This document shows, piece by piece, positions 22,116 to 32,602 of a stretch of 64,000 bases of DNA (position 1 is its first letter; each line of letters opens with the position of its first letter). The stretch is from Tiliqua scincoides (Eukaryota; Chordata; Lepidosauria; Squamata; Scincidae). Made by a program: the position numbers and the translations under genes. The stretch spans positions 63,120,856-63,184,855 of the forward strand of contig NC_089827.1 in NCBI RefSeq assembly GCF_035046505.1, read 5' to 3'. Below the pieces are notes generated by a model that ran no database searches, was not told where the DNA came from, and saw nothing but the letters and a program-made list of their open reading frames with translations.

Positions 22116-22947
22116 TGATAGAACATTTGGAACTCAAGGATAGACTTTCAATTACATCAGTGCTTCTGCACTGAAACATTATAAGGGAGAAAGAGGGCTG
22201 TCAAATGTCCTGGATTTGTGAACTGGGTGTGCCTGGATGTGCTACTCCTGGATTTCTTCAGAAACCTAGGAATAGCAGATAAGGACCCTGTGCCTACCTT
22301 CGGTGCACCTATTAAGCAGGTGCCACTTTGTTCAGCAATGCGGTACTATGGCATGGCATGGCATGGCATGCACGAGATGCAGTGAAAAATTTTCTCTACT
22401 GAATGAATGTTAAAGGAACAGGAGTCCCGTCCTTCTCTTCCAATAATTCTAGAAAGAACTGAAGGCTATACATACGTGGGCTGATGTTGTCTTAGAATGA
22501 ACACATCTGAAGCCACAACATCTGATAATTCTGTCACCTGTCAGGCCTGAGGAGACGGGCAGGGGGGCAAAATCCCCAGGGCTTCCAGGTAGGACGGGGT
22601 GAATTCGGTGGGGATGGCACGTGCTGGATCCTATCCACTCCGGAAGCAGCTTCTCCACCCCTTTTCTGTCCTCAAACGTGTGAAGCTTGAGGACAGAAAT
22701 GCTTTCTGTCCTCATATGCTTTCTCTGAGGGGGCACACCTGAAACAGATACAAGCATTCGTGGGCTTGACTTTAAGAAACCTAGGTTTGATGATGTTACT
22801 GGGCCATCTGATTGTTTACATTATGAATACTCGAGCATTTCTACCTGCTGTCTGACCTAATAGGTGGGTTTTTTTAGGTAATGATATTGTATACAAAATT
22901 GTTGCCTCAAGGCATTTCCTTTCACTTTGAACTTGGGTTGTCAGATA
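22116..22947. other. Unannotated stretch
   Basis: No gene recognised. A short (GGCAT)n tract lies at 22348-22371. A hairpin-like pair CTTTCTGTCCTCA / TGAGGACAGAAA lies at about 22660-22720. Confidence 0.35.
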
Positions 22948-22955
22948 TGTTAATA

Positions 22956-23316
22956 CAGTGGTTCTCACACATTTAGCACCGGGACCCACTTTTCAGAATG
23001 AGAGTCTGTCAGGACCCACCGGAAGTGATGTCATGACCAGAAGTGACATCATCAAGTAGGAAAATTTTTAACAATCCTAGGCTGCAATCCTACCCTTAGT
23101 TACCTAGGAGTAAGTCCCATCGACTATCATTGTTAAAAGAATATACAGTAGCTTGTTAAAAGTACAGGTCTGCAACATTTCCCCAAATGCAGTCACATAC
23201 CATGGGAGCATCAAGTCTAATATATTAAAAATAAAATATTGGAATGAATGGGGACCCACCTGAAATTGGCTCGTGACCCACCTAGTGGGTCCCAACCCAC
23301 AGTTTGAGAAATACTG
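22956..23316. mobile_element. hAT-like nonautonomous element with perfect 8-bp duplication
   Basis: Ends CAGTGGTTCTCACACATTT and AGTTTGAGAAATACTG are inverted repeats. The flanks TGTTAATA at 22948-22955 and 23317-23324 are identical. The interior has GGGACCCACC and GTGACATCATC near the left end, GACCCACCTAGTGGGTCCC near the right end, and part of a TGGGAGTAAG repeat at about 23084-23130 within it. No transposase frame. Confidence 0.9.
23084..23130 (+). repeat. TGGGAGTAAG-family fragment nested in hAT-like element
   Basis: GGCTGCAATCCTACCC followed by ACCTAGGAGTAAGTCCCATC is the first half of the short repeat. It lies inside the 22956-23316 element, so it inserted later or was captured. Confidence 0.6.
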
Positions 23317-23324
23317 TGTTAATA

Positions 23325-23749
23325 TATACTAAACCTGCTGTTCTCCTGATTGTTTTGGGAAGTCTTATGGGTTTATGGGAAAAATGGGTCTTCAGTCAGT
23401 GCTTAGTGTTTTTTGCTGGAGTGCCAATGTCTTCTGAACTTGGAAAAAAGCGTATTGTGGAAACTGAAGAACCTATCTATATGGTCACCCTAAATAGATT
23501 CCTTTTGTTCTAATTACAAAATGCTGTACTTATATAATTTTTTTTTTGAAAAGGTGGGTTTGGATGGCCAATTGACTGGTGCAAACTCATCCCAGTGAGG
23601 GGTGACGGTTGGTAGCTGTTACTGTCTTAGACTCAAAGAAAACAGTAAATGCACAAGCCTATCTGCTTAACCATGTGGTCTTTTTGCAATGGTGATTTCA
23701 AAGTGTCTTAGGGAAGCCTCTTTCCTATGGAACCTCACACAGAGGCTTT
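23325..23749. other. Unannotated stretch
   Basis: No gene or repeat recognised. Confidence 0.3.
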
Positions 23750-23757
23750 CCTAAAGG

Positions 23758-24101
23758 CAGGGTTCTCCAAACCCCAGCCCAGGAGCCAGATGCGGCCCAT
23801 GGCGAGCCTCTGTCCGGCCCACGGCCAACATCTGATGCTCTGAAAGCCTCTGGCCCAGTTGTCCAAACACAATCAGAGTTGTGCTTGTGGGGTGGGGGAA
23901 TGGGGCTCCATTTAAGTGTGCGCTTTATTTCTTGGGCTGTGTTTGTGCTTGGAGAAGTCCTGGACATTTGAGCCCATTCATTTATTTAAGTTCCATCTCT
24001 AATGTATTTATTTGAATTTTATATTTAATTTTTTTTATGGCCCTCGACACTGTGCCAGAAATTTTATGCGGCCCTTCGGCTGAAAAGTTTAGAGACCCCT
24101 G
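23758..24101. mobile_element. hAT-like nonautonomous element
   Basis: Ends CAGGGTTCTCCAAACC and AGTTTAGAGACCCCTG are inverted repeats. Flanks CCTAAAGG (23750-23757) and CCTTAAGG (24102-24109) agree at 7 of 8 positions. Text such as GGCCCTCGACACTGTG and ATGCGGCCCTTCGGC is typical of these elements in reptiles. Confidence 0.85.
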
Positions 24102-24109
24102 CCTTAAGG

Positions 24110-26190
24110 TCTAAAGATAGGGGAAAAGAAGGGAGCAAAGGTAGCTCATTCATCACACTTGCATTCTGTGGCTGCAATTCCATGGTTCATGGGATAGATG
24201 CTGCAGAAGCGATGGTGATGACCCTTTTGGAGAATGGCACCCACAGACTTACACCAACTGTTCATGACATCTACCTTAGGTTTTCTCATTCCAAACCATG
24301 TCTACAATCTCCTACAGGTAGAAATAGCTGTCAGACATGCAATTCCTTCAGAGGTCTACTCTATGTTGACCTCTGTGTTGTGGGCTCATCTTCTACATTA
24401 TATGCCTTGTATGTGTGGTAGGAAGAACAAGATTCCACCTCTGGCCCCAACATCTGTCCATGCAGCTGAAAATATAAATGGGCTTTATGCATAATGAAGA
24501 ACACTGCATGATCAAGGATCCTGGTCACAGATGCAGTTATACACATGTGAAGCCCCATTCACACCTGCTGTATACCTGGAGGTCAGAGTTGAGGCAGATG
24601 GGCACAACCCCATTCTCTTCTCTGTCTATTCTGTGGTTGTGATTTATGAGAAGACTATAGGGCTCTTTTCTTATTATTTATGAATCAGAGAGTGTAGTCC
24701 TAAACAAACTAATTGGGGCAGAAACCCCACTGAACTTAGATTTTTGCATAATCATGCTTAGGAATGAATGGGCAGTAAGTGGTATGTTAAATATCAAAAG
24801 TTTTAAGTTGAAAATAAAAACAAATTATTGGTATATTTCCATTAACAATGAGCTTGTGCCTGAAATTTTAAGATACTGTATTCCATATTACTTTGCCTTC
24901 TCTTGGGTCTTCACATCTTTCACAAAGACCTCGACATCCACACTCTGTATTCCCCCCTTCCCCCCCAAAACAAACTTCAAATTGTTAAAGCCATTTCACA
25001 CAAGACTGGGTTCTACAGTTGCGATTTTAGCAGGTTTTCAATCTGCAGCCTGACTTGAAGATAGCCTTCTACTGCAATGGCGAAATTGGTTTTCCAAAAA
25101 AAGACTTCAAACTTTTCTTAAGTTTCAGAGACTACCAATTCTTGTCCAATTTTGGTAAAAAGAAGCCTACAGTGTTATCATTGAAAGTAGCTCTTCAAAG
25201 TGTTCAGGAGCAACTTTTTGATATACTGCAAGCTGTTTTTTTTTGTCAAGCAATTCTGAAACATAAATCCTATTGAAGGAAAATGTGTAGACATCGTGGT
25301 TGTTATGCTTTTTCAAGAAGCATAAAATGTTCAGCCGTGATTTGGCTGGGACTATCATTATTTCTATAGATTTGGGAGTATTTGGTGATGAATTCCAGTT
25401 AAATTTAATTGTGAACATTCCAATGGTGGTCCTAGACTACGGGCTGCTTTGCAGGATCAAATCAGACATGGCTTCAGTTGACACTTCCTTCCAGGGATCA
25501 TAGAAACTTTGGAGGAGAGGCACTTTTGTTGGAACTGTGGTGTGAGAGGAATGCATGCTTTTGTATCCCTGCTCTGCTGGCTTGCATGACTTTTTAAAAA
25601 CAATTGCAACCAGTTCGTGTGACAACATTTCACAGATGGGTCTCGTAGGTCATAACCTTTCGAAACAGTACCAGATGAAGTTCATACCGACTTGGAATGA
25701 TGCGCCCACGTTTAAATCAATGCTTCTCTGGTTAGTCAACACAGAAGCAGCAATCTGGTAAGGATCAAAGCGATCTGTGCTTCATTGTGTATTGCTGAGA
25801 AGAACAATACCACTGGGTGGCAGATTTTCACAGGGAATTTCACTTTCCAGCAATTTAATAAGGATAAGACGGCAGATACTGCTGACTTCACCAGCTGATG
25901 AATCCCTTCTTTACTGTGCTATCAGATATTGAACGGGCTCTCATATTATGAGAAGCGATTGCTTTTACACCTTTTCAGCTCCAGCTTGCATTTCATTGTA
26001 AGCCTAGGCTCACAAGAGACGCTACTGACTTCAGAGAGAATCAATCATGGCACATGATTAGAAGGCAGTGTCTGACGGGGTCCAATATTGTACAAAGGAT
26101 GCTTTAACAATACTTTCAGTTTTTACATCTGTCTTTTAGAGATGCGTGTCCACCTTGACTGCTCTTCTCACTGATGAGCCCCTGATGAGT
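24110..26190. other. Unannotated stretch with a gene-like texture
   Basis: No complete gene. On the minus strand about 25890-25040 one frame stays open in long pieces with few stops (for example KVPLLQSFYDPWKEVSTEAM, FNWNSSPNTPKSIEIMIVP, QLAVYQKVAPEHFEELL). I do not recognise the protein. It could be an old processed pseudogene or a chance run; frame changes would be needed to follow it. Confidence 0.25.
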
Positions 26191-26246
26191 TTCTGAGGAA
26201 CCCCAGTGTTCCCCCTGAAACCTGTTTGAAAACTATTGCTTAACCA
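26190..26246 (-). mobile_element. Fragment of a DNA-transposon-like repeat
   Basis: The text TTTCTGAGGAACCCCAGTG and CCTGTTTGAAAACTATTGC resembles the ends of hAT elements with GGTTCCTCAGAAA. Only one end is visible. It abuts the foldback element on the right. Confidence 0.35.
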
Positions 26247-26256
26247 CTGCTCAAGA

Positions 26257-26482
26257 CAGTAGCGTAGCTGGAGAGGGTGCAAAGCACTAAGTTTTCCAGT
26301 GACCGTCATTGTGCCATGCAAGCAGCCCCTTCCCCTTCTCTTTGGAACTATTCTGGGTATGCCTCCATTTTGTTCTAGCGGCCTGGAATGGCTCTAAAGG
26401 GGAAGGGAAGGGGCCACTTGCATGGTGCAGAGAGGCTCCCTGCAAAACTTAGTGCTTTGCACCCCCTCTAGCTATGCTACTG
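26257..26482. mobile_element. Foldback hAT-like MITE (family G), copy 1
   Basis: The two halves are mirror images for roughly 100 bp. The left starts CAGTAGCGTAGCTGGAGAGG and the right ends CCCCCTCTAGCTATGCTACTG, with GCAAAGCACTAAGTTTT against AAAACTTAGTGCTTTGC inside. Flanks GCTCAAGA (26249-26256) and GCTCAAGG (26483-26490) agree at 7 of 8 positions, pointing to hAT-type insertion. There is no coding capacity. Confidence 0.85.
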
Positions 26483-26490
26483 GCTCAAGG

Positions 26491-27287
26491 TTCCAGGGGG
26501 GCAGGTGAGTAGCAATGGCAGGGCTTGTGTAAAATGTCCATGAGAAGCAGCCTTGAGAATTGCCAAAGAGCCCAACAAAAACCTCAGTGACCCCTACAAA
26601 GGTGCAGGCTCCCTTCTCTTGATAGCACTTCACAATCTCCTAAACGTTGCCCTGAGTACTCCAGCAAAAGGGCTGCCAGCTCAGCCTGCCAAACCACTTT
26701 GGCGATCCCCATGCTCAAGGGAAAGTTCAAGAGAGATTTCTGAGCAATGCACCCTGTAGGAGATAATTATGCGGGCAGATGCGTCTCCTTTATGTTCACC
26801 AGTCCGGCTTCAGACAAAGTGCAGGGATTTAGAACTTCTGCGAGAGCGCCGTTTAATCTCTCTCTCTCACCCCGATAAAGATTAGCTGTTTCCCTAGCAG
26901 CTGAATGCCATCACCATTGGCAGCAATATCGTCTTCTAAACCTCTTATGTTCCGAAGCAGAGGTTTAAAGTGCCACGCCACTGTCACACGCCAGCCCGCT
27001 TCCCTCTACGCCAGGCTGAACAAAGGGACTAAGGTCCTTAGCAATGCTGCTGCCTTTTGATCTCTAAAAGCTGGGAACCAGCTGTTCTGCGGATCCAGTT
27101 GCTCGCCCCCTGCCTCCTCTGCGTTTTGTGGCCACTTCCCAAAGTTTCCTTTGTCCCTTCCAGCACAAAGTCAGCTGCAGGTAAGTTCTGTCACAGCAGG
27201 ACTTATTCTGGAGAAGCTTTCTGAGGTTGTGGAAGAAAAGGAGACTTGGTTTGCAGGTACTCTGGTCTGGTGAAAATCAGGCCTAGC
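26491..27287. other. Unannotated stretch
   Basis: No gene recognised. Slightly GC-richer around 26990-27180, without a clear promoter or exon. Confidence 0.3.
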
Positions 27288-27514
27288 CAGTGGTGTAGCT
27301 AGAGGGGGTGCAAAGCCCTAAGTTTTGCAGGCAACCTCACTGCAGTGTGCAAGGGCCCCTCTTTGGAGCCATTCTGGGGGGGGGGGGAGCAAAACAGAGG
27401 CCTACTCCCTTCGAAATGGCTGGCTCCAAAGGGGAGGGGGAAGGCCCACTTGCACACTGTGGTGAGGCTCCTTGCAAAACTTAGTGCTTTATGCCCCTTC
27501 TAGCTACACTACTG
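27288..27514. mobile_element. Foldback hAT-like MITE (family G), copy 2
   Basis: Starts CAGTGGTGTAGCTAGAGGGG and ends CTTCTAGCTACACTACTG. The arms carry TTTTGCAGGCAACCTCACTG against its diverged complement, and the centre has a poly-G run. Only CTAGC is duplicated at the edges, so the insertion footprint is eroded. Same family as 26257-26482, 1 kb away. Confidence 0.8.
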
Positions 27515-27734
27515 CTAGCAACTGCAGTGCCTTGGCTGTCTTAAATATAGGCAGGGTAAGGGATTTATGCCCCAGTCCTACTGGGGACTTACAGCAGTGA
27601 ATCCCAGTGCTGCTGCAACTTGTAGGCTGGTGGGGGACAGGTTTGGGCTGTTAGCCACACCATTTATAATGAAATTAAAGGTTATATGGCTAAGGGCGCA
27701 ATCCTAATAAACTTTCCAACACTGGGGTGCTGGG

Positions 27735-27915
27735 GTGCTATCCCATCCACACCTTCCTGGGAGTAAGCCCCATTGACTATAATGGGGCTTACTTCTGAGC
27801 AGGCATGCATAGGATTGGGCTCTGGGGGTGCTATCCCATCCACACTCACCTGGAAGTAAGCCCTTTGACTATAATGGGGCTTACTTCTGAGCAGGCATGC
27901 TTAGGATTGGGCTTT
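27735..27915 (+). repeat. Tandemly doubled TGGGAGTAAG-family repeat
   Basis: Two consecutive units of about 90 bp each begin GGTGCTATCCCATCCACAC, contain TATAATGGGGCTTACTTCTG and AGCAGGCATGC, and end AGGATTGGGCT. The units differ at only a few positions, so the second arose by local duplication after insertion. Confidence 0.85.
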
Positions 27916-28393
27916 TGGTTGCACTCTTTTTTCTCAAATACACAAGCAGGCAATTGGCACTTATCTCTCTTCTTCTCCCCCACCCCACCCCCTTCCCCAG
28001 GAATATTTCCCCCCCCCAAATCTCACAATCACAGTTAGCAACTCTCTTCCTGTCCCTCCCCTCACTTGTCAGCACCTTCCAAAGATACAGAATCACTGCC
28101 TCACATTCTCTCCCCCCCACCCGCAGTTTAATCCTGCACTTGTTTCAATCATGTCTCCTCACTGCCCCTCACCCACATTCTCCGCTATGTGATCAACCTG
28201 CCCTGTCTTTGAACACTTTCTGGCACTTTAATAAGAATTTGAACATAGGATTTTTCCTCCTTTTCAGAAACCGCATATACTTCTCTCTCCATGCTTCTTG
28301 TCAATTTTTTTTTGTCATGTAATGATATAATTGTATTACTTTTATTAATGCAAGATTAACTGTAATGTAGTAATTTAATGTAAGTAAAAAACT
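27916..28393. other. Pyrimidine-rich unannotated stretch
   Basis: C/T-rich on the plus strand between about 27960 and 28180, then AT-rich. No gene recognised. Confidence 0.3.
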
Positions 28394-28462
28394 GGTAGTG
28401 TGCCTTCACAATTTTAATACCTTGTCAGTGTGCCGTGAGCTGAAAAAGGTTGAAAATGGCTG
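28394..28462. mobile_element. Right end of a family D hAT-like element
   Basis: GTGTGCCTTCACAATTTTAA, then CTTGTCAGTGTGCCGTGAG and AAAGGTTGAAAATGGCTG, match the right end of 35544-35771. The left part is missing. Confidence 0.7.
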
Positions 28463-29034
28463 CACTATTGGTTCTTTTCTTATTTTTTGGCCCTATTACC
28501 TCAGCGAGCAGCAAGCGAAAGAGTTTAGCAGCTGACTGGAGGGCAGCTGACTCCTGAGCAGAGCAGATGCTTGGGTTGCATCCACCACCAGTGCACTCGA
28601 TGGGCTGATCTTGGTCTCCTTCATTCAGTGGTTCTCCTACTTTGCCAGTAGTCTCTCGCAGCCAAAAGAACAGCACATCGATTGCAATGTGGTGAAGTGC
28701 TTGGAAGCACTGTGAGAAATCTGATAGGGGTAAATGGTTCTCTTTGCCACCTGAAGAAACAGATTGGACATCCTGCAGGGTGAAGAAGTGTTCTACTAAT
28801 GAGGGCTGGATGACTGTCGTGCCGATGTAAATTGGCCTGGTTGGCCACAGTAGGTTCTGTAAGGCTGGCAGCCTTCATGCTCTTTAATCCCTGCCCCAAA
28901 ATGACATCTTGTTCTTCGTAAAGCATAGAATTTTGGTTTGCAAGAAACTGGGTCCTTGTACTAGCAGAAGGGTTATTGCTGCCACAGCCCAGTTCTATGG
29001 GAGACAAAACTGTCCGCACAGACCTGTGCAGATC
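28463..29034. other. Unannotated stretch
   Basis: No gene recognised. A 138-residue minus-strand frame across 28621-29037 has no recognisable domain. Confidence 0.3.
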
Positions 29035-29106
29035 CACTCAGAAGTCATCCCCATTACATTCCGTGACAGCTACTCTCAGGCAAGCATGCATAGGATTGCA
29101 GCCTGA
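29035..29106 (+). repeat. Diverged TGGGAGTAAG-family repeat
   Basis: Ends in CAAGCATGCATAGGATTGCA after TCCCCATTACATTCCG; the 5' half is poor. Confidence 0.4.
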
Positions 29107-29131
29107 GATTGCCAATGCTGATACGATAGGA

Positions 29132-29453
29132 TGTTTATCTAAACATGATGGTCTGTGGAACTCCTTGCCACAGGATGTGGTGATGGCATCTGGCCTGGAT
29201 GCCTTTAAAAGGGGATTGGACAAGTTTCTGGAGGAAAAATCCATTCTGGGTTACAAGCCATGATGTGTATGTGCAACCTCCTGATTTTAGAAATGGGCTA
29301 TGTCAGAATGCACATAGGAGGGCACCAGGATGAGGTCTATTGTTCCCTGGTGTGCTCTTTGGGCATTTGGTGGGCCACTGTAAGATACAGGAAGCTGGAC
29401 TAAATGGGCCTATGGCCTGATCCAGTGGGGCTGTTCTTATGTTCTTATGATAG
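29132..29453 (+). mobile_element. CR1 LINE 3' end, longest copy of the TTCTTATG family
   Basis: The left part encodes LWNSLPQDVVMASGLDAFKR and GLDKFLEEKSILGYKP, a C-terminal piece typical of CR1/L2-type ORF2. It is followed by AACCTCCTGATTTTAGAAAT, the GGTGTGCTCTTTGGGCATTT block, GATACAGGAAGCTGGAC and the TTCTTATGTTCTTATG tail. This copy explains the shorter ends at 7.7, 49.0 and 61.8 kb. It is 5'-truncated and inactive. Confidence 0.85.
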
Positions 29454-31111
29454 GTTGCAATTTAGAAGCATGAAAACCAAAGGGAGATCTGACCTCAGAA
29501 TCAGTTTAGCGTAGACTGCATACCAGTGTTTTATATCTGTAGAAATCCTCTAGTTGGTTACTTGCTGCTATGTGCCGATAGGTGCCCAAGGTGTGGGAGC
29601 TGCAGCACAGAGCAGGCTACAGGCTGGTGCTTCCCTGCATCGACCTGCATGGGTTAATCTAATTGGCAGAGCTTTGGTTGCCCTGGAACATGTCAGCCCT
29701 GCTTTCACAGGTGCAACAGGTGCTTTACCTAACTGGTGTGTATTCCTATTGATAGATGTGTCAAACAAGCAAGACAACTGTGCATTCTAGAACCCATTCC
29801 ATAGTTGGAAACTGTCACAACAGAAATGTCACAGCAGGAAATGTAACATTGGATTGTGATGCAACTTTGGGACAATAAAGTCCATTCAGCCTTCTGCCTT
29901 TCTGTGCCTCAAGAGATTTAAAAACATTAGTCAAGAGCTGTGGTGGAAAAACTTCCAAGGGAGTGTGCTTCAGATGACGCAAGCTTTTCAAAGAGAGGAG
30001 TTTGCATCACAACAGCAAAACTCAGTAGCAACTGCAAACAGGCCAATGCCTTAGCCCAACTAAGCAGAGAGAAGGGTCCACATTTCACAAATGTGAAGAC
30101 CAGACCAGATCCTGAAGGGGCTGTTATAACAGTGGAGAAACAGGATGCCAGATACAGTGGATGACTTAGTGAGAAGGCCCTACTATGTGGGTCAGGTCAG
30201 GCCTCTACAGTTGGTGACTCCAGAGGACAGTTCTGGTTGTGGCAATCAACCCAAAGCATGCACGTTATGAAGGCAAAAGAGATTGAGACTTTTTTCTGCC
30301 TTAGTTTGAGATCATACCCTGTGTAAATGATCAGGATAATGGAGAGTAAGAAAGAATTCAACCTGCTGGCTTGAGCCGATTGGCCCGGCTGGCTCTGTGC
30401 AAGAAACCCACAGATAAAGACTTATGGCAGCCCTCAGATCAGCAGCTTGACCCAAAGCACCAGTTCGAGTGGCCCAGGAACCAGTTCCAGAGCAGCAGGA
30501 GGAAGAAAGAGGGACACTTTCCATAATTTGCCATTGAGAGACAGTGTGATTGGAATTTCCAATTACTCTTTTTGGAGCAATGCCTGGAGGCTCTTTGTCC
30601 TGCAGCAACTCCAATCAGCCCAGGACAAAGAAAATCAGCATCCATGGAGGTAGTGGCCTTCTGGGGGGTGGGGAGTGATGCTTTGCCATGGTCTACTGAT
30701 GTTAGGAATTGCTTTGACAACTGTCTGCTTAGGGGAGGGTTGGATTTGGTGGGACCACTGGAAGAAAAAAAGAAGCTTGATTTTGGAAAAAACAAATTGT
30801 GGCTTTTAAGATTTCCTTGTAGTTGAAAGAGGGAAGGGAAACTGACTGCCAACTGTATTTGGGATGGCTGGTAATGTGGGGAAATAGTTTTTCCGTGATG
30901 CAGCCCTGCAGAAAGCCTCACCTTAACCTTGTCAGTTGAAATCACCATTTTAGGAATTGCGAAGTATGGGGATTGGGGAAAGAGGGCTATGGGTGGGAAA
31001 ATTCTAAGATATTTGTGTGAATTGCGCAAAAGGAAGAAACCTGAAGGACTGTGATGCCTGTCTGACATGGCCTTTTCTGCTGTGAAATTGTGATGCTCTG
31101 AAGAAGAAACT
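29454..31111. other. Unannotated stretch with long accidental frame
   Basis: No gene recognised. A 263-residue minus-strand frame (30439-31230) owes its length to the GGA tract and shows a proline run and no domain. Confidence 0.35.
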
Positions 31112-31172
31112 GGGGGGGGGGGGAGAGGAGGAGGAGGAGGAGGAAGAGGAGGAAGAAGAGGAGGAGGAGGAG
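31112..31172 (+). repeat. Poly-G plus (GGA/GAA)n purine tract
   Basis: A run of 12 G is followed by mixed GGA and AGA units, giving about 60 bp of uninterrupted purine. Confidence 0.9.
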
Positions 31173-31582
31173 TGTAATGTGATTTGTACAGAGAATTTTT
31201 GGAAGATGGGAAATTACTTTGTAACGGCATGGTTTTAACTTGTAATCTAATCTCTTCATTAGATTTTTCATTTGTTTTGTCTCACAGAAGTAATTGTTAG
31301 CCAGCCAGAATGTCTGAGATCAGACATCTTTGTCTGAAGGGAGCTGGTGGTGCTGTGAAACTGAGGTTTTGTTAGTTGTGAATGAGGATGGTTCATGCCC
31401 TGATTGACTCCTTCCCCTCACAATTGCTGTCAGCTGTACTCTCATTGGTGCTGGGTGATGGTGTCATTGCCTCATCATCCATGTTGCCACAGGTGGCTGC
31501 TACTGCTCCCATCTTGAAGTCGGAATGGGGTGGCAGTTGCTACAGAAGCCAAAGGAAGTGCTGGTGGCTGAGAACCCATGTA

Positions 31583-31750
31583 GCTGATGTTGCTTGCAGG
31601 AGTGTGTCGCCCCCTCTATCTGATGCTCAAACCTGTGTACATGAACATGAAGCAAAAATTTGTAAATGAAGCAAAAATTACAGAAACCATAAGCCCACAG
31701 TGATGTTTTCTCCAAGGGAAGCCTGAAGCTGGTTGTGCAGCAGGTACTGG
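31583..31750 (+). repeat. Shared repeat block, possibly LTR-derived (copy 1)
   Basis: AGCTGATGTTGCTTGCAGGA, GTGTGTCGCC, TTTGTAAATGAAGCAAAAAT and TTTTCTCCAAGGGAAGCC match 55899-56060. The spacing and A-rich middle resemble the 3' part of an LTR or a retroposon end. Family unknown; treat as a fossil. Confidence 0.4.
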
Positions 31751-32065
31751 AACTTTTCCCTCTCAGATAAGGTGGACATGAGCACCTAACCGTATTTTAT
31801 TATTTAGTTGGAAGTAGCCTTGAACGCTGGCTTGATGAGAGGGGTCGAACACGCATCTTTGAATATATGTATTTTCACTGTAGATTTGGAGTTTTTTGGG
31901 TCACTGGTCATATAAATGGTTTCTGAATTGCTGACCAAGGAAATGGGATATTTTGTGGAAAAATTGTGGACAAGAGCTCTGTAAGCCATAAGCTTATGTG
32001 GGCTCATAGAATGTCAGCATAGATGCATATACATAGCATAGATTAACATATAAGCATAGATGCAT
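31751..32065. other. Unannotated stretch
   Basis: AT-rich, no feature recognised. Confidence 0.3.
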
Positions 32066-32072
32066 TTTAAGC

Positions 32073-32207
32073 ACATGCCTGATCTTGTCTGATCTTGGAA
32101 GCTAAGCAGGGTCAGGCCTGGTTAGTACTTGGATGGGAGACCACCTGGGAATACCAGGTGCTGTAGGCTTATACCATAGTCTTTTGAGATTGAAGGTTGC
32201 CAACCAA
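32073..32207 (+). mobile_element. 5S-rRNA-derived SINE with LINE tail, copy 1
   Basis: From about 32077 to 32170 the sequence follows vertebrate 5S rRNA from about its nucleotide 27 to its end: GATCTTGTCTGATCTTGG, AAGCTAAGCAGGGTCAGG, TTAGTACTTGGATGGGAG and ATACCAGGTGCTGTAGGCTT. The internal Pol III control regions are therefore largely kept. It is followed by ATACCATAGTCTTTTGAG and ATTGAAGGTTGCCAACCA, which match the last 35 bp of the LINE ending at 21307. Short flanks TTTAAGC at 32066-32072 and 32208-32214 are identical, supporting retroposition. The first ~26 nt of 5S are missing. Confidence 0.85.
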
Positions 32208-32252
32208 TTTAAGCTTAAGGCTTGGGAAGGGGGAAGAGCTCAAAAAGATATA

Positions 32253-32600
32253 CAGGCATGCCCCGTTATCTGCAGGGATTCTGTTCTGGAACTGCCCATG
32301 GTTAAGTGAAATTGCAGAAAAGTTTTTAATGCATTATAAGGCATTAAAAACGCCACTTCTGGTTTTTGATCAAAACCAGAAATAGCGTTTTTTTTTTGCT
32401 ATCTCCCATCATTCTGAGGCCCACAGCAGCCATGGGTGGTCACGGGTGGCCTCTGCAGGCCTCAGAAGACTCTCCAAAGGTGAGCTTAGCTCCCCTTGTG
32501 TTTGGAGGGGATGTGTGTGTGTGTGTGGGGGCCCTGTGGACCCAATCCACGGATACCTGAAACCACAGATACAGGATCTGTGGATACAGGCCCCCCCCTG
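32253..32600. mobile_element. Tc1/mariner-like MITE
   Basis: Inside TA dinucleotides (32251-32252 and 32601-32602), the left end CAGGCATGCCCCGTTATCTG and the right end ATACAGGCCCCCCCCTG form imperfect inverted repeats. Internal text TATCTGCAGGGATTCTGTTC mirrors ACAGGATCTGTGGATACAGG. TA duplication and these ends suggest a pogo/Tc1-type nonautonomous element. A short GT run lies within. Confidence 0.6.
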
Positions 32601-32602
32601 TA

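Noticed and set aside
25040-25890. Possible decayed host gene on the minus strand
   Set aside because: The frame is suggestive but broken, and I cannot name a protein. Kept only as a low-confidence note.
27120-27200. Possible promoter or first exon near a GC-richer patch
   Set aside because: CpG is not enriched and no TATA, initiator or splice donor stands out.
30439-31230. 263-residue open frame on the minus strand
   Set aside because: It crosses a GGA/GAA tract that yields a proline run, has no recognisable domain and no sign of codon constraint.
32077-32170. A functional 5S rRNA gene
   Set aside because: The first ~26 nucleotides are missing, there are several changes, and the 3' end is a LINE tail instead of a T-run.
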